From positions 124,001 through 188,000 of the forward strand of contig JADJJK010000010.1 in the NCBI GenBank assembly GCA_016706545.1: a stretch of 64,000 nucleotides of DNA, given 5' to 3'. Positions 10,036 through 19,264 of this stretch are shown one piece after another (the first letter of the stretch is position 1; each line of letters starts with the position of its first letter). The DNA is from Myxococcales bacterium (GTDB taxonomy: Bacteria; Myxococcota_A; Polyangia; Haliangiales; Haliangiaceae). A model generated the notes under the pieces. It had not been told where the DNA came from, did not search any database, and worked only from the letters and a program-made list of their open reading frames with translations. The position numbers were made by a program, and so were the translations under genes.

Positions 10036-11349
10036 GTGCGCTCCGAGGAAGCTCCGTGGTCAGAGTCTCGTGGGCAGGCGGGCGCCGCGCCAACGGTGGT
10101 GCGGCTGCACGTGTCCTACCGCTCGGCTCGGTCGTTGGTGACCGAATACACCGCGTGCCTGGCGCGCGGCGGTTGCCTGCTGGTGACGCGCCGCGCGGTG
10201 GAGGTGGGCTCGCTGTTTCGGTTCGAGATGGTGTGCCAGGAGCAAGCCGAGGCGGTGGAGCTCGAGGGCGAGGTGGTGCGGGTCCGTCCCATCCACGGCG
10301 ACACCATGAGCTACGAGCTGGCGGTGCAGTATCGCTCCCACACCGCGCAAGCCGCGCTGGAGGAGCTGCTCGCCCGCATCGGCACGGACGACACGCAATC
10401 GCACCAGATCGTGCGCCGGTTTCCTCGCATCCCGGTCAACCTGCCGGCTGAGGACAGCCAGGGCCTTGGGCGTCGCTATCTCATCCGCGACTTGTCCGGC
10501 GGCGGCATGCGGCTCGAGGCCATCGGCATGGTGGACGCCATGGTCGGCAGCCGCGTGCTCCTGGGCGTGCGGTTTGGCCAGCAAGATCCGCTGGCGTTCT
10601 TGCCCGGCTCGCTGGCGTGGCGCCGCGCCACCGCCGACGCCAATCGGTTTCACCTCGGGGTCAAGTTCGCCGAGCTCGAGGAGCTCACGGAGGCGCAGCG
10701 ACGAGCGTTGCGCGAGCTGACCCGGCTGCGCCGCCCAAGCCAGGTCTTCGTCCACCTGGTGGAGCCGCTGCTGCGCCACACCCAGCGCGTGACCTTGGCC
10801 GCGAGCCATCGGCAGGTGGACCAGCGCGAGCTGGGCACGCTGGTGTCCGAGCTGGCGCGACGCGAGCTGACCGTGAAGCTCGGGATGGCGCTGGTGGACA
10901 CAAACCTCACCCACATGATCGAGAACGAACACTCGTGCGTGGCGCGCGTCGGCTTCACCGGCGATCTGATGGGCGAGATCCGCCTGCGCGCCAGCCTGGA
11001 GCTGTGCGCGGCCATCGCCGCCCAGATCGGTGGCGAGATGGTCCCGCTCGATGACCGGGCGGCGCTCGGCGATACGCTCCGCGAGCTGGTGGTCAGCCTG
11101 GGCGGCGCGCTGTGTGATCGCCTGGAGGCCGCCGGCTACGACGTGGCGATGACCCCGCCTAGCCTGGAGACGCCAGCGTCCGCTGCGGAGGTGGCGCGGC
11201 TGCCGCTGCCCGACCGCGCGGAAGATCTGGGCGCTCTGCCAGGCGCTCAGGCGGACGACCTGGTGCACTCCGTGTCGATGGCCGGGATGCGCGGCATCGC
11301 CGTCTTGAGCGTGCATTCGCGCGCCGCCTCGCCCGCTGCCAGGCGGTAG
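10036..11349 (+). CDS. PilZ-PilZ-CheX-like signalling protein, 437 aa
   Basis: A GTG start at 10036 gives three domains. Residues about 20-115 resemble a degenerate PilZ barrel (VRLHVSYRSARSLVTEYTACLARGGCLL). Residues about 125-225 are a clearer PilZ domain with RRFPRIPV and DLSGGGMRLE, the motif pair that binds cyclic di-GMP. The C-terminal part (about 265-395) resembles the CheX/CheC-type phosphatase fold: FTGDLMGEIRLRASLELC, GDTLRELVVSLGGALCDRLEAAGYDV, then PPSLE. I infer that it links cyclic di-GMP level to dephosphorylation of a response regulator or to gliding/pilus control. The phosphatase's key Glu-x-x-Asn is not clearly present, so the domain may be regulatory only. Confidence 0.75.
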   Translation: MRSEEAPWSESRGQAGAAPTVVRLHVSYRSARSLVTEYTACLARGGCLLVTRRAVEVGSLFRFEMVCQEQAEAVELEGEVVRVRPIHGDTMSYELAVQYRSHTAQAALEELLARIGTDDTQSHQIVRRFPRIPVNLPAEDSQGLGRRYLIRDLSGGGMRLEAIGMVDAMVGSRVLLGVRFGQQDPLAFLPGSLAWRRATADANRFHLGVKFAELEELTEAQRRALRELTRLRRPSQVFVHLVEPLLRHTQRVTLAASHRQVDQRELGTLVSELARRELTVKLGMALVDTNLTHMIENEHSCVARVGFTGDLMGEIRLRASLELCAAIAAQIGGEMVPLDDRAALGDTLRELVVSLGGALCDRLEAAGYDVAMTPPSLETPASAAEVARLPLPDRAEDLGALPGAQADDLVHSVSMAGMRGIAVLSVHSRAASPAARR

Positions 11350-11424
11350 CTCCGGCGGTCTTGGCCGACGGTCTTGGCCCTGGGCGGCGGCGGATTTCAG
11401 GTGGATTCTTGGTAGAACGGGGCC

Positions 11425-12165
11425 ATGGCCGATCGCTTCGCGCTCCAGGACGCGCAGTACGAGTTCCCGTATCACTACCTGCCGCACCTGCACGAAGGCC
11501 ACGTGCGGCGCAGCCGGTCCTTGCGGTGGGGCCGCGAGTACCTGTGCTACCTGCTGTTCCTCGTCGAGAAGATCCGCCAGCTCGAGCCCAAGACCCTGCT
11601 CGATGTGGGCTGCGGCGATGGCCGGTTGTTGAGCCTGCTGGTCGAGGTGGTGCCCGAGTGTCACGGCGTGGACCTGTCCCCGGCGGCCATCCGCTTCGCC
11701 CGCGCCTTCGTGCCGCGCGCCTCGGTGGCCGAGCTCGACGCCAGCCAGCTCTCGCGCACCTTCGAGGTGGTCACCGCCATCGAGGTCCTCGAGCACGTTC
11801 CGGACCCCGCGGTGCCCGCCTTTCTGCGCACCCTCGCCGAGCGCTGCCAGCCCGGCGGCACGGTCATCGTCTCGGTGCCCACTCGCAACGTGCAGCTCAC
11901 CGCCAAGCACTATCGCCACTACGACGAGGCGCTGCTGCGCCAGCACCTGAAGGACTCAGGCGCCCCGCTCAAGGTGCAGGAGCTGGACTACGTGTATCGC
12001 CAGCCCACCTGGCTGCGCACGCTGGAGCGCGCCATCGACAACCGCCACTTTCGCCTGGAGATCGGCGCCCTGGATCGCCTGCTCTGGCAGCACGTGTGGA
12101 AGCACCTGCGCTCCGCCAGCGCAGCCGACGGCCATCACCTGGTCGCGACCTTGCGGCGCAGCTAG
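11425..12165 (+). CDS. Class I SAM-dependent methyltransferase, 246 aa
   Basis: UbiG/Methyltransf_11-like fold. Motif I is LLDVGCGDGRLLSLL, the acidic loop after strand 2 is HGVDLSPAAI, and the motif IV region is VVTAIEVLEHVPDP, followed by GGTVIVSVPT. The N-terminal 60 residues (DAQYEFPYHYLPHLHEGHVRRSRSLRWGREY) form a short helical cap seen in methyltransferases acting on glycans or lipid-linked substrates, but the substrate cannot be told from sequence. The gene lies 75 bp after the PilZ-CheX-like gene, on the same strand, and could be co-transcribed. It is followed by the 19-bp repeat array. Confidence 0.85.
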   Translation: MADRFALQDAQYEFPYHYLPHLHEGHVRRSRSLRWGREYLCYLLFLVEKIRQLEPKTLLDVGCGDGRLLSLLVEVVPECHGVDLSPAAIRFARAFVPRASVAELDASQLSRTFEVVTAIEVLEHVPDPAVPAFLRTLAERCQPGGTVIVSVPTRNVQLTAKHYRHYDEALLRQHLKDSGAPLKVQELDYVYRQPTWLRTLERAIDNRHFRLEIGALDRLLWQHVWKHLRSASAADGHHLVATLRRS

Positions 12166-12241
12166 TACCTCTAAGCGCCTTCTAGCGTGGGGCTCTCATG
12201 ATCCTACACATCATGCACGCAGCCGCCGACGACGAGCCTGA

Positions 12242-12555
12242 TCCACCGTGCCAGGCCCGAACCACCGTGCCAGACCCGAACCACCGTGCTTGACCCAACC
12301 ACCGTGCGTGATGTCAGCCACCGTGCCAGGCCCGAACCACCGTGCGTGACCCGAGCCACCGTGCCAGGCCCGAACCACCGTGCGTGACCCGAGCCACCGT
12401 GCCAGGCCCGAACCACCGTGCGTGACCCGAGCCACCGTGCCAGGCCCGAGCCACCGTGCTCGACCCAACCACCCGGCCCCCGTGCGTGACCCAACCACCG
12501 TGCTTGACCCAACCACCGTGCTTGACCCAACCACCGTGCTGACCCAACCACCCTT
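12242..12555. repeat. Array of about 16 degenerate 18-19-bp repeats
   Basis: Units share the core CCACCGTGC and mostly read ACCACCGTGCGTGACCCGA or GCCACCGTGCCAGGCCCGA. The two forms alternate over the middle of the array, giving a 38-bp dimer period; toward the right end the unit ACCACCGTGCTTGACCCA takes over. There are no unique spacers. The array begins 76 bp after the methyltransferase stop and lies in a 1-kb stretch without a gene. Confidence 0.9.
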
Positions 12556-13165
12556 TACCTCCCACGCGCTCACCCTTGTCGCTCAACCAGCGATCCGTTC
12601 CGGGTTCTGGGTTCTGGGTCTAAAAACAAAAAACTCAGGGTTCTGAAAACAGCAGGGGCTGTGCGGCGGTGTGGAGAGGCGCGCCGTCCCTCCCAGGCAC
12701 GCCTGCTGCACCTGGCCTCCTGCGCCTCTCCAAGGGCTGTGGTCAACCGCGCCGCGTACGCGCATCACGCCTGCCCGGGCTCGACGGGCGCGGTTGTCCA
12801 TAGCCCGCCACCGTCCACAGCCTCGGGCTTCCGCGGAGACGCGCTGCGACTTGGATCACACTGCGTTTCCGCGGAGGTTTCCGCGCGCTCGATCTCACGT
12901 CCCAGCGCGCTCGCGTCCGCCTGCCGGACGCACTCACTAACTGAAGATCTGCTATCCACAATCCATATCAAACCCCAACATTCCTCTTGACACCTCCCGC
13001 GTCAGTACGCCCTCTGCGCCGTCAACCCGCCGCGATCTCTTCACCCGCGGCCTCTGCGAGCGCCAAATTCCTCATCTCCCTGCGCGCCCCACGAAAAATC
13101 GCGCCGCCCGCGCTTCCGCGGCACCTGGGGCGCGCCAGGCGCCAAGTCCGGCGCCGAAAAGCGCC
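12556..13165. other. Non-coding stretch before the DUF222 remnant
   Basis: No convincing gene on either strand. It contains a short direct repeat of GGGTTCTG around an A-rich tract near 12605-12645, and several copies of the near-palindrome TTCCGCGGA (near 12830, 12867 and 13119) that recur inside the broken gene downstream. Confidence 0.5.
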
Positions 13166-15078
13166 GTGCTACAAGATCTCATGCGCGAGCCACTCTCCGT
13201 CGAGGAAGTTCAAGCTCTCGGCGAACACATCGCCGAGCAAGCCGTCCACCTGGACGCCGCTATGCATCGTCTGCTCGCCGACCTGCGGACGTTCGACGCC
13301 GCCGGCGGCTGGTACCGCCAGGGCTTTGGCACCTGCGCGCACTGGCTGAGCTGGCGAGTCGGCTGGGACCTCGGCACCGCGCGCGAACACCTGCGCGTGG
13401 CCAGGGCACTGCACACCTTGCCTCAAGTATCAGCGGCTTTGGCTGCCGGGCAGATCTCGTATTCCAAGACTCGTGCCATCACGCGCGTGGCCACCGCCGC
13501 CACCGAAGCAGTGCTCCTTGGCTACGCGCAGCACTGCACCGCCAGCCAGCTCGAGACCGTGTGCCGCAAGGTCGGCGTGCTCGGCGCCGACGCCGCCAGC
13601 CGAGCCACGCGCCCACACGACAGCGAGCGCTACGTGGCGCATACGACGACGGCCTCCGGCATGGTGTGCGTCAAGGCGTGCCTGCGCCCCGACGAGGCCG
13701 CGCTGGCGCGCTGCTGCAAGCCCGGTGCTGCACGCGCGAGCCGGCGGAGCTGGAACGTCGGGGCTTCCGCGAATCCCGACGCCGGAGCGAGGCTTCCGCG
13801 GAGGTTGCTGACGTTTCCGCGGAAGCGCCAGCACCTGCCGAGCGAGCGGCGGGCCCCGCGGGTTGCTGACGTTCCGCGCCAGACTGCCGAGCGCGGTCGT
13901 CCGCGAGCGCACGACCACCACCACGCGCCGCCCGTACAACCGCGCCGATGGCCTGATGGCCCTGGTCCACGACTACGCACGGGGCCGCAGCGCCGAGCGC
14001 GCTCCCGTCGAGCTGATCGTCACCGTGCCCGTGGCGGGCTGCTGCAGCCCCGGACACAGGCGCCACGACTAGCCGCAGCGACTCAGCCACCCGGCACCTG
14101 CGACTCCGCCACCGCCAACATCCCCGGCCAACCACCGTAGCCCCTCGCCCCCGCCTCCTTCACCGACCGCGGCGCCTCGCTGCCGGTGGCCCTCACCGTC
14201 GAGACCGACCTTGCGCTCTCTCCGCAAGCCACCCGCCGCCTGGCCTGCGACTGCGGCCTGGTCGTCGCCACCGTCGCCGCAGCAACATCGACCGACGCCG
14301 CCCCGCTCTCCATCGGCCGCAAGACCCGCACCATCCCCGCCGCCCTCAAGCGCGCCTTGCTGCTGCGCGATCGCACCTGCCGCTTCCCCGGCTGCGATCA
14401 CCGCCTGTTCCTCGAGGGCCACCACCTGCAGCACTGGGCCGACGGCGGCGAGACCAGCCTGCCCAATCTGGCGCTGCTCTGCTCTTTGCACCACGCCTAC
14501 GTCCACGAGCGCGGCTATCGCATCACGCAGTCCGCCACTGGCACGCTCGCGTTCGAAGATCCGCAGGGTCGCGCCGTCGTCCCGCTGCCGCCGCGCCCCA
14601 CGCCGCCGCTGCTCGGCTGGCCGGCGATTCATGCCGTGCGCGCCGCCAACGCCGCGCTGCCGCTGACCTCCACCACCGGCCACTGCCGCTGGCGGGGCGA
14701 GCGCGTCGATAGCTGGGACGCCGCCGCCACGATCACTCGCATCCAGCGCCGCGCCGACGCGGCAGCAGCCCCCGCACCTTCCGCCCCCAACGCATCACTC
14801 ACCACCGCAGCATCCCCGCCGCCCGCGTCCCCCGGACCCCGACGACACCCTCGCCCCCCTCGCCACCCTCGTCACTCCCATCTGTCGCCGATCCCCCGCT
14901 CGACCCCGACGGCCTCCCCCTGCGCGGCCGCTGGGACGACCTCGACCGCCACAGCGCCATCGAGCGCTGGGTCCTCGCCGAGATGGAAGCGACCGGCGTC
15001 GACCCGCTCTCCATCGGCCGCCCCTTGCCGGACCACCTGCAGCACCCGTCACAGCGCCCATCGCAGCGCCGGTCGTAA
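13166..15078 (+). pseudogene. Broken DUF222/HNH endonuclease-like gene (13E12 family)
   Basis: The N-terminal DUF222 part (residues EHIAEQAVHLDAAMHRLLADLR through ARALHTLPQVSAALAAGQISYSKTRAITR) reads well from GTG 13166 to about 13735. The middle (PYNRADGLMALVHDYARGR) is in another frame near 13930-14050. The HNH part (CRFPGCDHRLFLEGHHLQHW, then LALLCSLHHAYVHE) is back in the first frame near 14370-14520. The tail (GRWDDLDRHSAIERWVLAEM) is in the third frame near 14925-15078. At least three, probably four, frame changes are needed, and each could be a single lost base. Proteins of this family occur in many copies in actinobacteria and some myxobacteria, and their role is unsettled. Read here as a pseudogene; an error-rich assembly is the alternative. 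Confidence 0.8.
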
Positions 15079-15102
15079 CGCCGGTCGTAACGCCGGTCGA
15101 AC
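15067..15102. repeat. 12-bp tandem repeat, three copies
   Basis: Three copies of CGCCGGTCGTAA (the last ends GAAC) overlap the presumed stop of the DUF222 remnant and lie in the 80-bp gap before the end of the convergent KAP gene. Confidence 0.8.
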
Positions 15103-15157
15103 ATCCGCCCACCCCGGCGTCGCAAGGGCGAGGGTTGAACCCCGCTGACGCGCGGGC

Positions 15158-18100
15158 TCAGTCGTCTTCCGGGAACATGTTGAGCAGGCGGCCGGTCTCG
15201 AACGAGAAGCGGGCCACGCGGCGCACCGTATCGCGGAAACGGTCCGGATCTTTGGCAACCAGCGGGTCGGCGAGCGCGTTGGTCACCGCGTGCAGCGCCA
15301 CGCGGTCTCGTGAGCTGGGCCGCCGGGTCTCCGGCCGGGTGGGCGCGAGCCGCTCGGTCAACCACGGCTTGAGCTGCTGCAGATCTTTGTTCCTCAACAC
15401 CTGCTCGAACAGCTCGGTGGCCAGCACCGGGTTGCCCAGCACGACCGCCAGGCACACTTGCACGTGCCGGTACCAGCCGCTGATGAGCTGGGTCAGCTCA
15501 TCGTCGTCCAGCGAGGCGCGCACGATGCGATAGAGGTTGACCAGGCGCTTGGCGGCGCGCGGGCTGGGCAAGAGATCCGAGAGCAGCTTGCCGCGCAGGT
15601 GCTCGAGCTCCGCTGGCTCCAGCTCCAGCGAGTGCGGCGTGAGATCGACGGGCTCGCCGCGGCTGGCGCGCGCGTCTCCCGCGAGCTCGCTCCAGCGCGA
15701 GGACTCGTCGTGGGCCTGCGCAGGGCCCCGAGGGGCAGGGGCGGCGCCCGCGTCGAGCGCAGCGGCCGCCGAGGGCACGGTGCCTGGCACTGCGCCCGTC
15801 TTTGCGCCCGGCACCGCGCCTCGCGCTGCGCCTGGCTTTGCGCCTGGCGTCGTCTCGGCGGCGGGGGCGCTCGTCGGCGCCTGCAGCATGGCACCCACCA
15901 GGTTGGCGTAGCCTGGGTCGGACATGGGCCACAGCGTGTAGGGCACCTGGAAGATCTTCTCCAGGTACTGCTGCGGACGCGCCGCCTCCGCCGGGGCGAA
16001 CTCCACCGGGAACTGCTCGCGGTAGAACTTGGTCAGCGAATCAAGGAGCCAGCGCGAGTCCACCGCCACCACCACCACGAACAGCGGCAGCGACAGGATG
16101 ATGTGGATGGCCTGCAGCACCTCAACCACCCGCTTGGGCGGGCACCGGTCGAGATCGTCGATGTAGAGCACGATGCGCTCGACCTCGAAGGCGGGCGCTG
16201 CGCCTGGCGCGGCGTCGGGGCCTGCCGACCCTTGTGCCGCGGCCTCGCGCTGGGCGCTGCGCCGCGCGCGCTGCTTGGGATCAAGGAGCTGCGCCAGCTC
16301 CCGGAAGTCGCGGTGGATGGCGGAGATGACGCCGAGGTTCTTGCGATAGTCGTCCGCGGAGGCGCGCTCGAGGATCAGCTGCCGCAGCGTGCGAGCGTCG
16401 CCGCCCTGCAGCCGCGCCAGCTCCGCCTCGAGCTCGGCGCGGCGCCTGGCCAGCGCGAGCTGTTCGCGCTCCAGCTCGGCGATGCGCGCGGCGTGCTGCG
16501 CCCGCTCCAGCTCGAGCTGCAGCTCCTGCTCGGACTGCTTGGCGCGCTCTGCTTGCTCGATGGCCTGGACCTGCTGCACCGCGCTGTGGACGTTGCCCGT
16601 CCACCTGGTCACCACCGCGCGGAACTTGGCGTAGCCGGCGGCGTACACCAGGTTGATCGCGCCGAGCACGCCCAGGATCTCCGCGCGGTACGCCACCGCC
16701 GCCTTGACGCCCCAGGTCACCAGCACCGCCGCGGCGAACACGCCCAGGAGCGCCATCAGCCGAGGGCCGGACGTGAACTGGCGCCACCACTGCGGCGCCG
16801 CTCGGAGCACCGCCTCCACGTCGGCCTGCACGAGGCTCGCCTGGGCCTGCATCACGCCGAGCGGGATGCCGAGCTGGTCGGTGAGCTGCTTGACGTCCGG
16901 GGCTGCTCGCAGCTTCTGCACCACCGCCTTGCTCAGCTCGGTGGCGTAGGTGCGGAGCGTGACCTCGCGGCTCTGCCGCTTGGCCTGCTCGGCGGCGAGC
17001 GCCAGCTCGAGCGTGGCCTGCTGCGCTTGCAGGCGCTGCTGCTCGTCGGTGAGCTGCGCCTCCCGCTCCTGCAGCGAGGTCAGGTTGGTCAGGCAGGCGC
17101 GCGCGAAGCGGCGCTGGTCGCTGGTGCTCAGCTCCTCGTTGAGCGCGTCGAACACCCGCACCGCCAGGCTGGACCACAGGTCGGCGTCCATGTAGTGCCA
17201 GGCGTTGAACTCGATCTGCACCACCGCGCCCTGCCGGCCGCAGAACCAGGACTGCCCCTGGGGCTGCGCCTTGGCCGCGCGGTGCAAGGTCTCGATGCGC
17301 TCGCGCAGCTTGCGCATGAAGAAGGACTTGCCGCTGCCCCAGTCGCCAAAGAGGCCCACGGACAGGGGCGGCGTCACCTTGGTGGAGGCCAGGACGGAGG
17401 CCAGCGCGTTGACATCGGCGGTGATGTTGAGCCGGTCCTCGCCGTGGGTCTCGTCGTTGTGATAGCCAGCCAGGAGCTCCACCCGGTGCTCGTCGAACAG
17501 CCGCTTCCACGTCGCGCGATCGTCGTGCTCCGGGCTGCTGGTCGCCAGCCACCGGCGAAACTGGGCCAGCAGGCCGCGCTGGGTGCGCCCGGCCTGGCGC
17601 AGCAGCTCGAACGCCGGCAGGTCGCCGCGATCCGTCAGCAGCGCGGCGATGACGTGGCGCGTACACAGCTCCCGCGATCCGTCGGGCGCCGGGAGCTTCG
17701 GCGTCTCTTGCACCTGTAGCGTCTCTGGCAACGGCGCGAGCTGCGGCGCCCGCCCGTACGGATCCAAGGTCGCCAGGTCCGTCGCCGTGGCGAACACCTG
17801 CGCGCGGCGGAGGATGGCGGCCACCTCCGGGCTCATGGGCATGGGGGCCACGCCGCCGCTTGGCGCGGCCGGTGTGGAGATCAGGTCTCCGGGGAGGCGC
17901 TCTTCGAGCTTTTCCGAAGGTCCGCCAAGTTGCGACAACAGCAGCGCGGCGCTGCTCTTGCGCTCGCTGTCGCGCAGCCCGGCCAGCAAGATCCCCTCCA
18001 GCAGGTGCCTGGAGTTCACCGCTTGCGCGCCAGCGGCGCTGGCTCGCAAGGTGGCCCAGTCCAGCGCGCCTGTCAGGTTGGCGCTGGGCTTTCGTGGGAC

Positions 18101-19000
18101 ATGCTCGTCGTGGAGCCCTTGCCAGGCGTCGGCGCGCGCCGGCTCCTGCTCGGCGGCGAAGCAGAGCAGGCGCGCGGCGAAGGCCGGTTGGCCCAGGCCC
18201 CGGGCCCCGTGACCAAGGCCCCAGGCGGACAGATCCTTGCGGTGCTCCTCGGGCGGCGTGTACACGTACGCGGCCAAGAGGTGCAGCGGCGTGACCTCGC
18301 CGGCCTCGCCGAGCTTGGCCTTGAGCTCGCTCGCGCGCCCCAGCATGGTCTGCGCCGACGGCGAGACCTGCGCGTCCGCGAGCAGCGGCAGCTCCGCGGC
18401 TTCGAGCTGGTCCGCGCGCGCGAGGTGCGCCTGGTCAAGGCCGGTCACCTCCGGCGCGCTCCGCTGCCAGCTAGCCAAGACGCGCGCGAGCTCGAGGCCG
18501 GTGGCCTCTTGCTTGCTGCGCGCCCACTCCGAGACCGGATCCGTCGAGGCGAAGAAGGCCAGGAACAGCGAGTGAAACGACACGTAGGGCTGCGCGTCGG
18601 CGCCATCGCCCTGGCCCAGCCAGGCGGCGCGGCGCTGCAGCGTGATGGTCTCCTGGGCCAGCGATAGCAACACAGCCGATCCCGAGGTGGCCGTCGCGCG
18701 CGCCCCGTCGACGTTGACGTTCACGTTCTGCACGTCACCCTCGCTGCGCTGTTGCGCCGGCCGCGCCGGCCTTGTCTCGTCCACTGGCTGCCAATCCATC
18801 TTTCTTCCGTCATCTTCACGCTGCTGCATCTCTGGTGCCGAACGCGAGCCCTTCGCCGTTGGTGAAGACATTTCGTTGCCAGCGACCGCGGCATCGCCAG
18901 GCGATGGGAAGCTCGTCGACGGCGATGTGCCACCGCCAGCGCCGGGCGCTTCCCCAGCGGTCGCATCGCTTGGCTCGTTCTCGCTCTCCGAGTTCTTCAT
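15158..19000 (-). CDS. Clp-N-like/KAP family P-loop NTPase, membrane-associated, 1280 aa
   Basis: KAP NTPases are P-loop ATPases with an inserted pair of membrane helices. The Walker A motif GDWGSGKS lies at about residues 552-559 and FNAWHYMDADLW follows. A coiled coil flanks two hydrophobic helices (LMALLGVFAAAVLVTWGV and AEILGVLGAINLVYAAGY). Walker B is VLYIDDLDRC, followed by VEVLQAIHIILSLPLFVVVVAVDSRW. A low-complexity Pro/Gly/Ala insert (PGAKPGAARGAVPGAK) splits the C-terminal half. The first 500 residues carry helical repeats like those of Clp N domains (NSRHLLEGILLAG, CTRHVIAALLTDRG), which bind peptides or partner proteins. ATG 19000 is preferred to a longer start, since the extra 47 residues look non-coding and cover the divergent promoter. 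KAP proteins include the phage-exclusion protein PifA, so a defence or envelope-stress role is inferred. Confidence 0.85.
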   Translation of the reverse strand: MKNSESENEPSDATAGEAPGAGGGTSPSTSFPSPGDAAVAGNEMSSPTAKGSRSAPEMQQREDDGRKMDWQPVDETRPARPAQQRSEGDVQNVNVNVDGARATATSGSAVLLSLAQETITLQRRAAWLGQGDGADAQPYVSFHSLFLAFFASTDPVSEWARSKQEATGLELARVLASWQRSAPEVTGLDQAHLARADQLEAAELPLLADAQVSPSAQTMLGRASELKAKLGEAGEVTPLHLLAAYVYTPPEEHRKDLSAWGLGHGARGLGQPAFAARLLCFAAEQEPARADAWQGLHDEHVPRKPSANLTGALDWATLRASAAGAQAVNSRHLLEGILLAGLRDSERKSSAALLLSQLGGPSEKLEERLPGDLISTPAAPSGGVAPMPMSPEVAAILRRAQVFATATDLATLDPYGRAPQLAPLPETLQVQETPKLPAPDGSRELCTRHVIAALLTDRGDLPAFELLRQAGRTQRGLLAQFRRWLATSSPEHDDRATWKRLFDEHRVELLAGYHNDETHGEDRLNITADVNALASVLASTKVTPPLSVGLFGDWGSGKSFFMRKLRERIETLHRAAKAQPQGQSWFCGRQGAVVQIEFNAWHYMDADLWSSLAVRVFDALNEELSTSDQRRFARACLTNLTSLQEREAQLTDEQQRLQAQQATLELALAAEQAKRQSREVTLRTYATELSKAVVQKLRAAPDVKQLTDQLGIPLGVMQAQASLVQADVEAVLRAAPQWWRQFTSGPRLMALLGVFAAAVLVTWGVKAAVAYRAEILGVLGAINLVYAAGYAKFRAVVTRWTGNVHSAVQQVQAIEQAERAKQSEQELQLELERAQHAARIAELEREQLALARRRAELEAELARLQGGDARTLRQLILERASADDYRKNLGVISAIHRDFRELAQLLDPKQRARRSAQREAAAQGSAGPDAAPGAAPAFEVERIVLYIDDLDRCPPKRVVEVLQAIHIILSLPLFVVVVAVDSRWLLDSLTKFYREQFPVEFAPAEAARPQQYLEKIFQVPYTLWPMSDPGYANLVGAMLQAPTSAPAAETTPGAKPGAARGAVPGAKTGAVPGTVPSAAAALDAGAAPAPRGPAQAHDESSRWSELAGDARASRGEPVDLTPHSLELEPAELEHLRGKLLSDLLPSPRAAKRLVNLYRIVRASLDDDELTQLISGWYRHVQVCLAVVLGNPVLATELFEQVLRNKDLQQLKPWLTERLAPTRPETRRPSSRDRVALHAVTNALADPLVAKDPDRFRDTVRRVARFSFETGRLLNMFPEDD

Positions 19001-19142
19001 CCAGATCCTGTCGGCTGAGGTCCTGCAGCATACTCTGTAGGAATGATCCTCAGAGGGTCCCGCACCTCGAGGACCGCAAGGCGCAGGCGTGAAGGACGCG
19101 ACGGGTGGCGTACTCACCTGTCGAGGCCCAATTGGATGCATT

Positions 19143-19168
19143 CATACGACTATTTCAGCAGTCGTATG
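19143..19168. promoter_or_regulatory. Inverted repeat in the KAP/EF-hand divergent promoter
   Basis: CATACGACT and AGTCGTATG form perfect 9-bp arms around an 8-base spacer. The site lies 143 bp upstream of the KAP start (19000, minus) and about 97 bp before the EF-hand gene start (19265, plus). This is the geometry of a dimeric repressor or activator operator. It is AT-rich against a very GC-rich background. Confidence 0.5.
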
Positions 19169-19264
19169 CCCAGCCTGGCGAAGGATGTCGCACAACGAGT
19201 CGTCGCGAGTGGTTGCCAGGCTCGTCGCGAGACCGGCCCGGGATACGGTGCGTTGGCTAGCGAG

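Noticed and set aside
12242..12555. CRISPR-like array
   Set aside because: Units abut without unique spacers and no cas gene is present; it is a degenerate tandem repeat.
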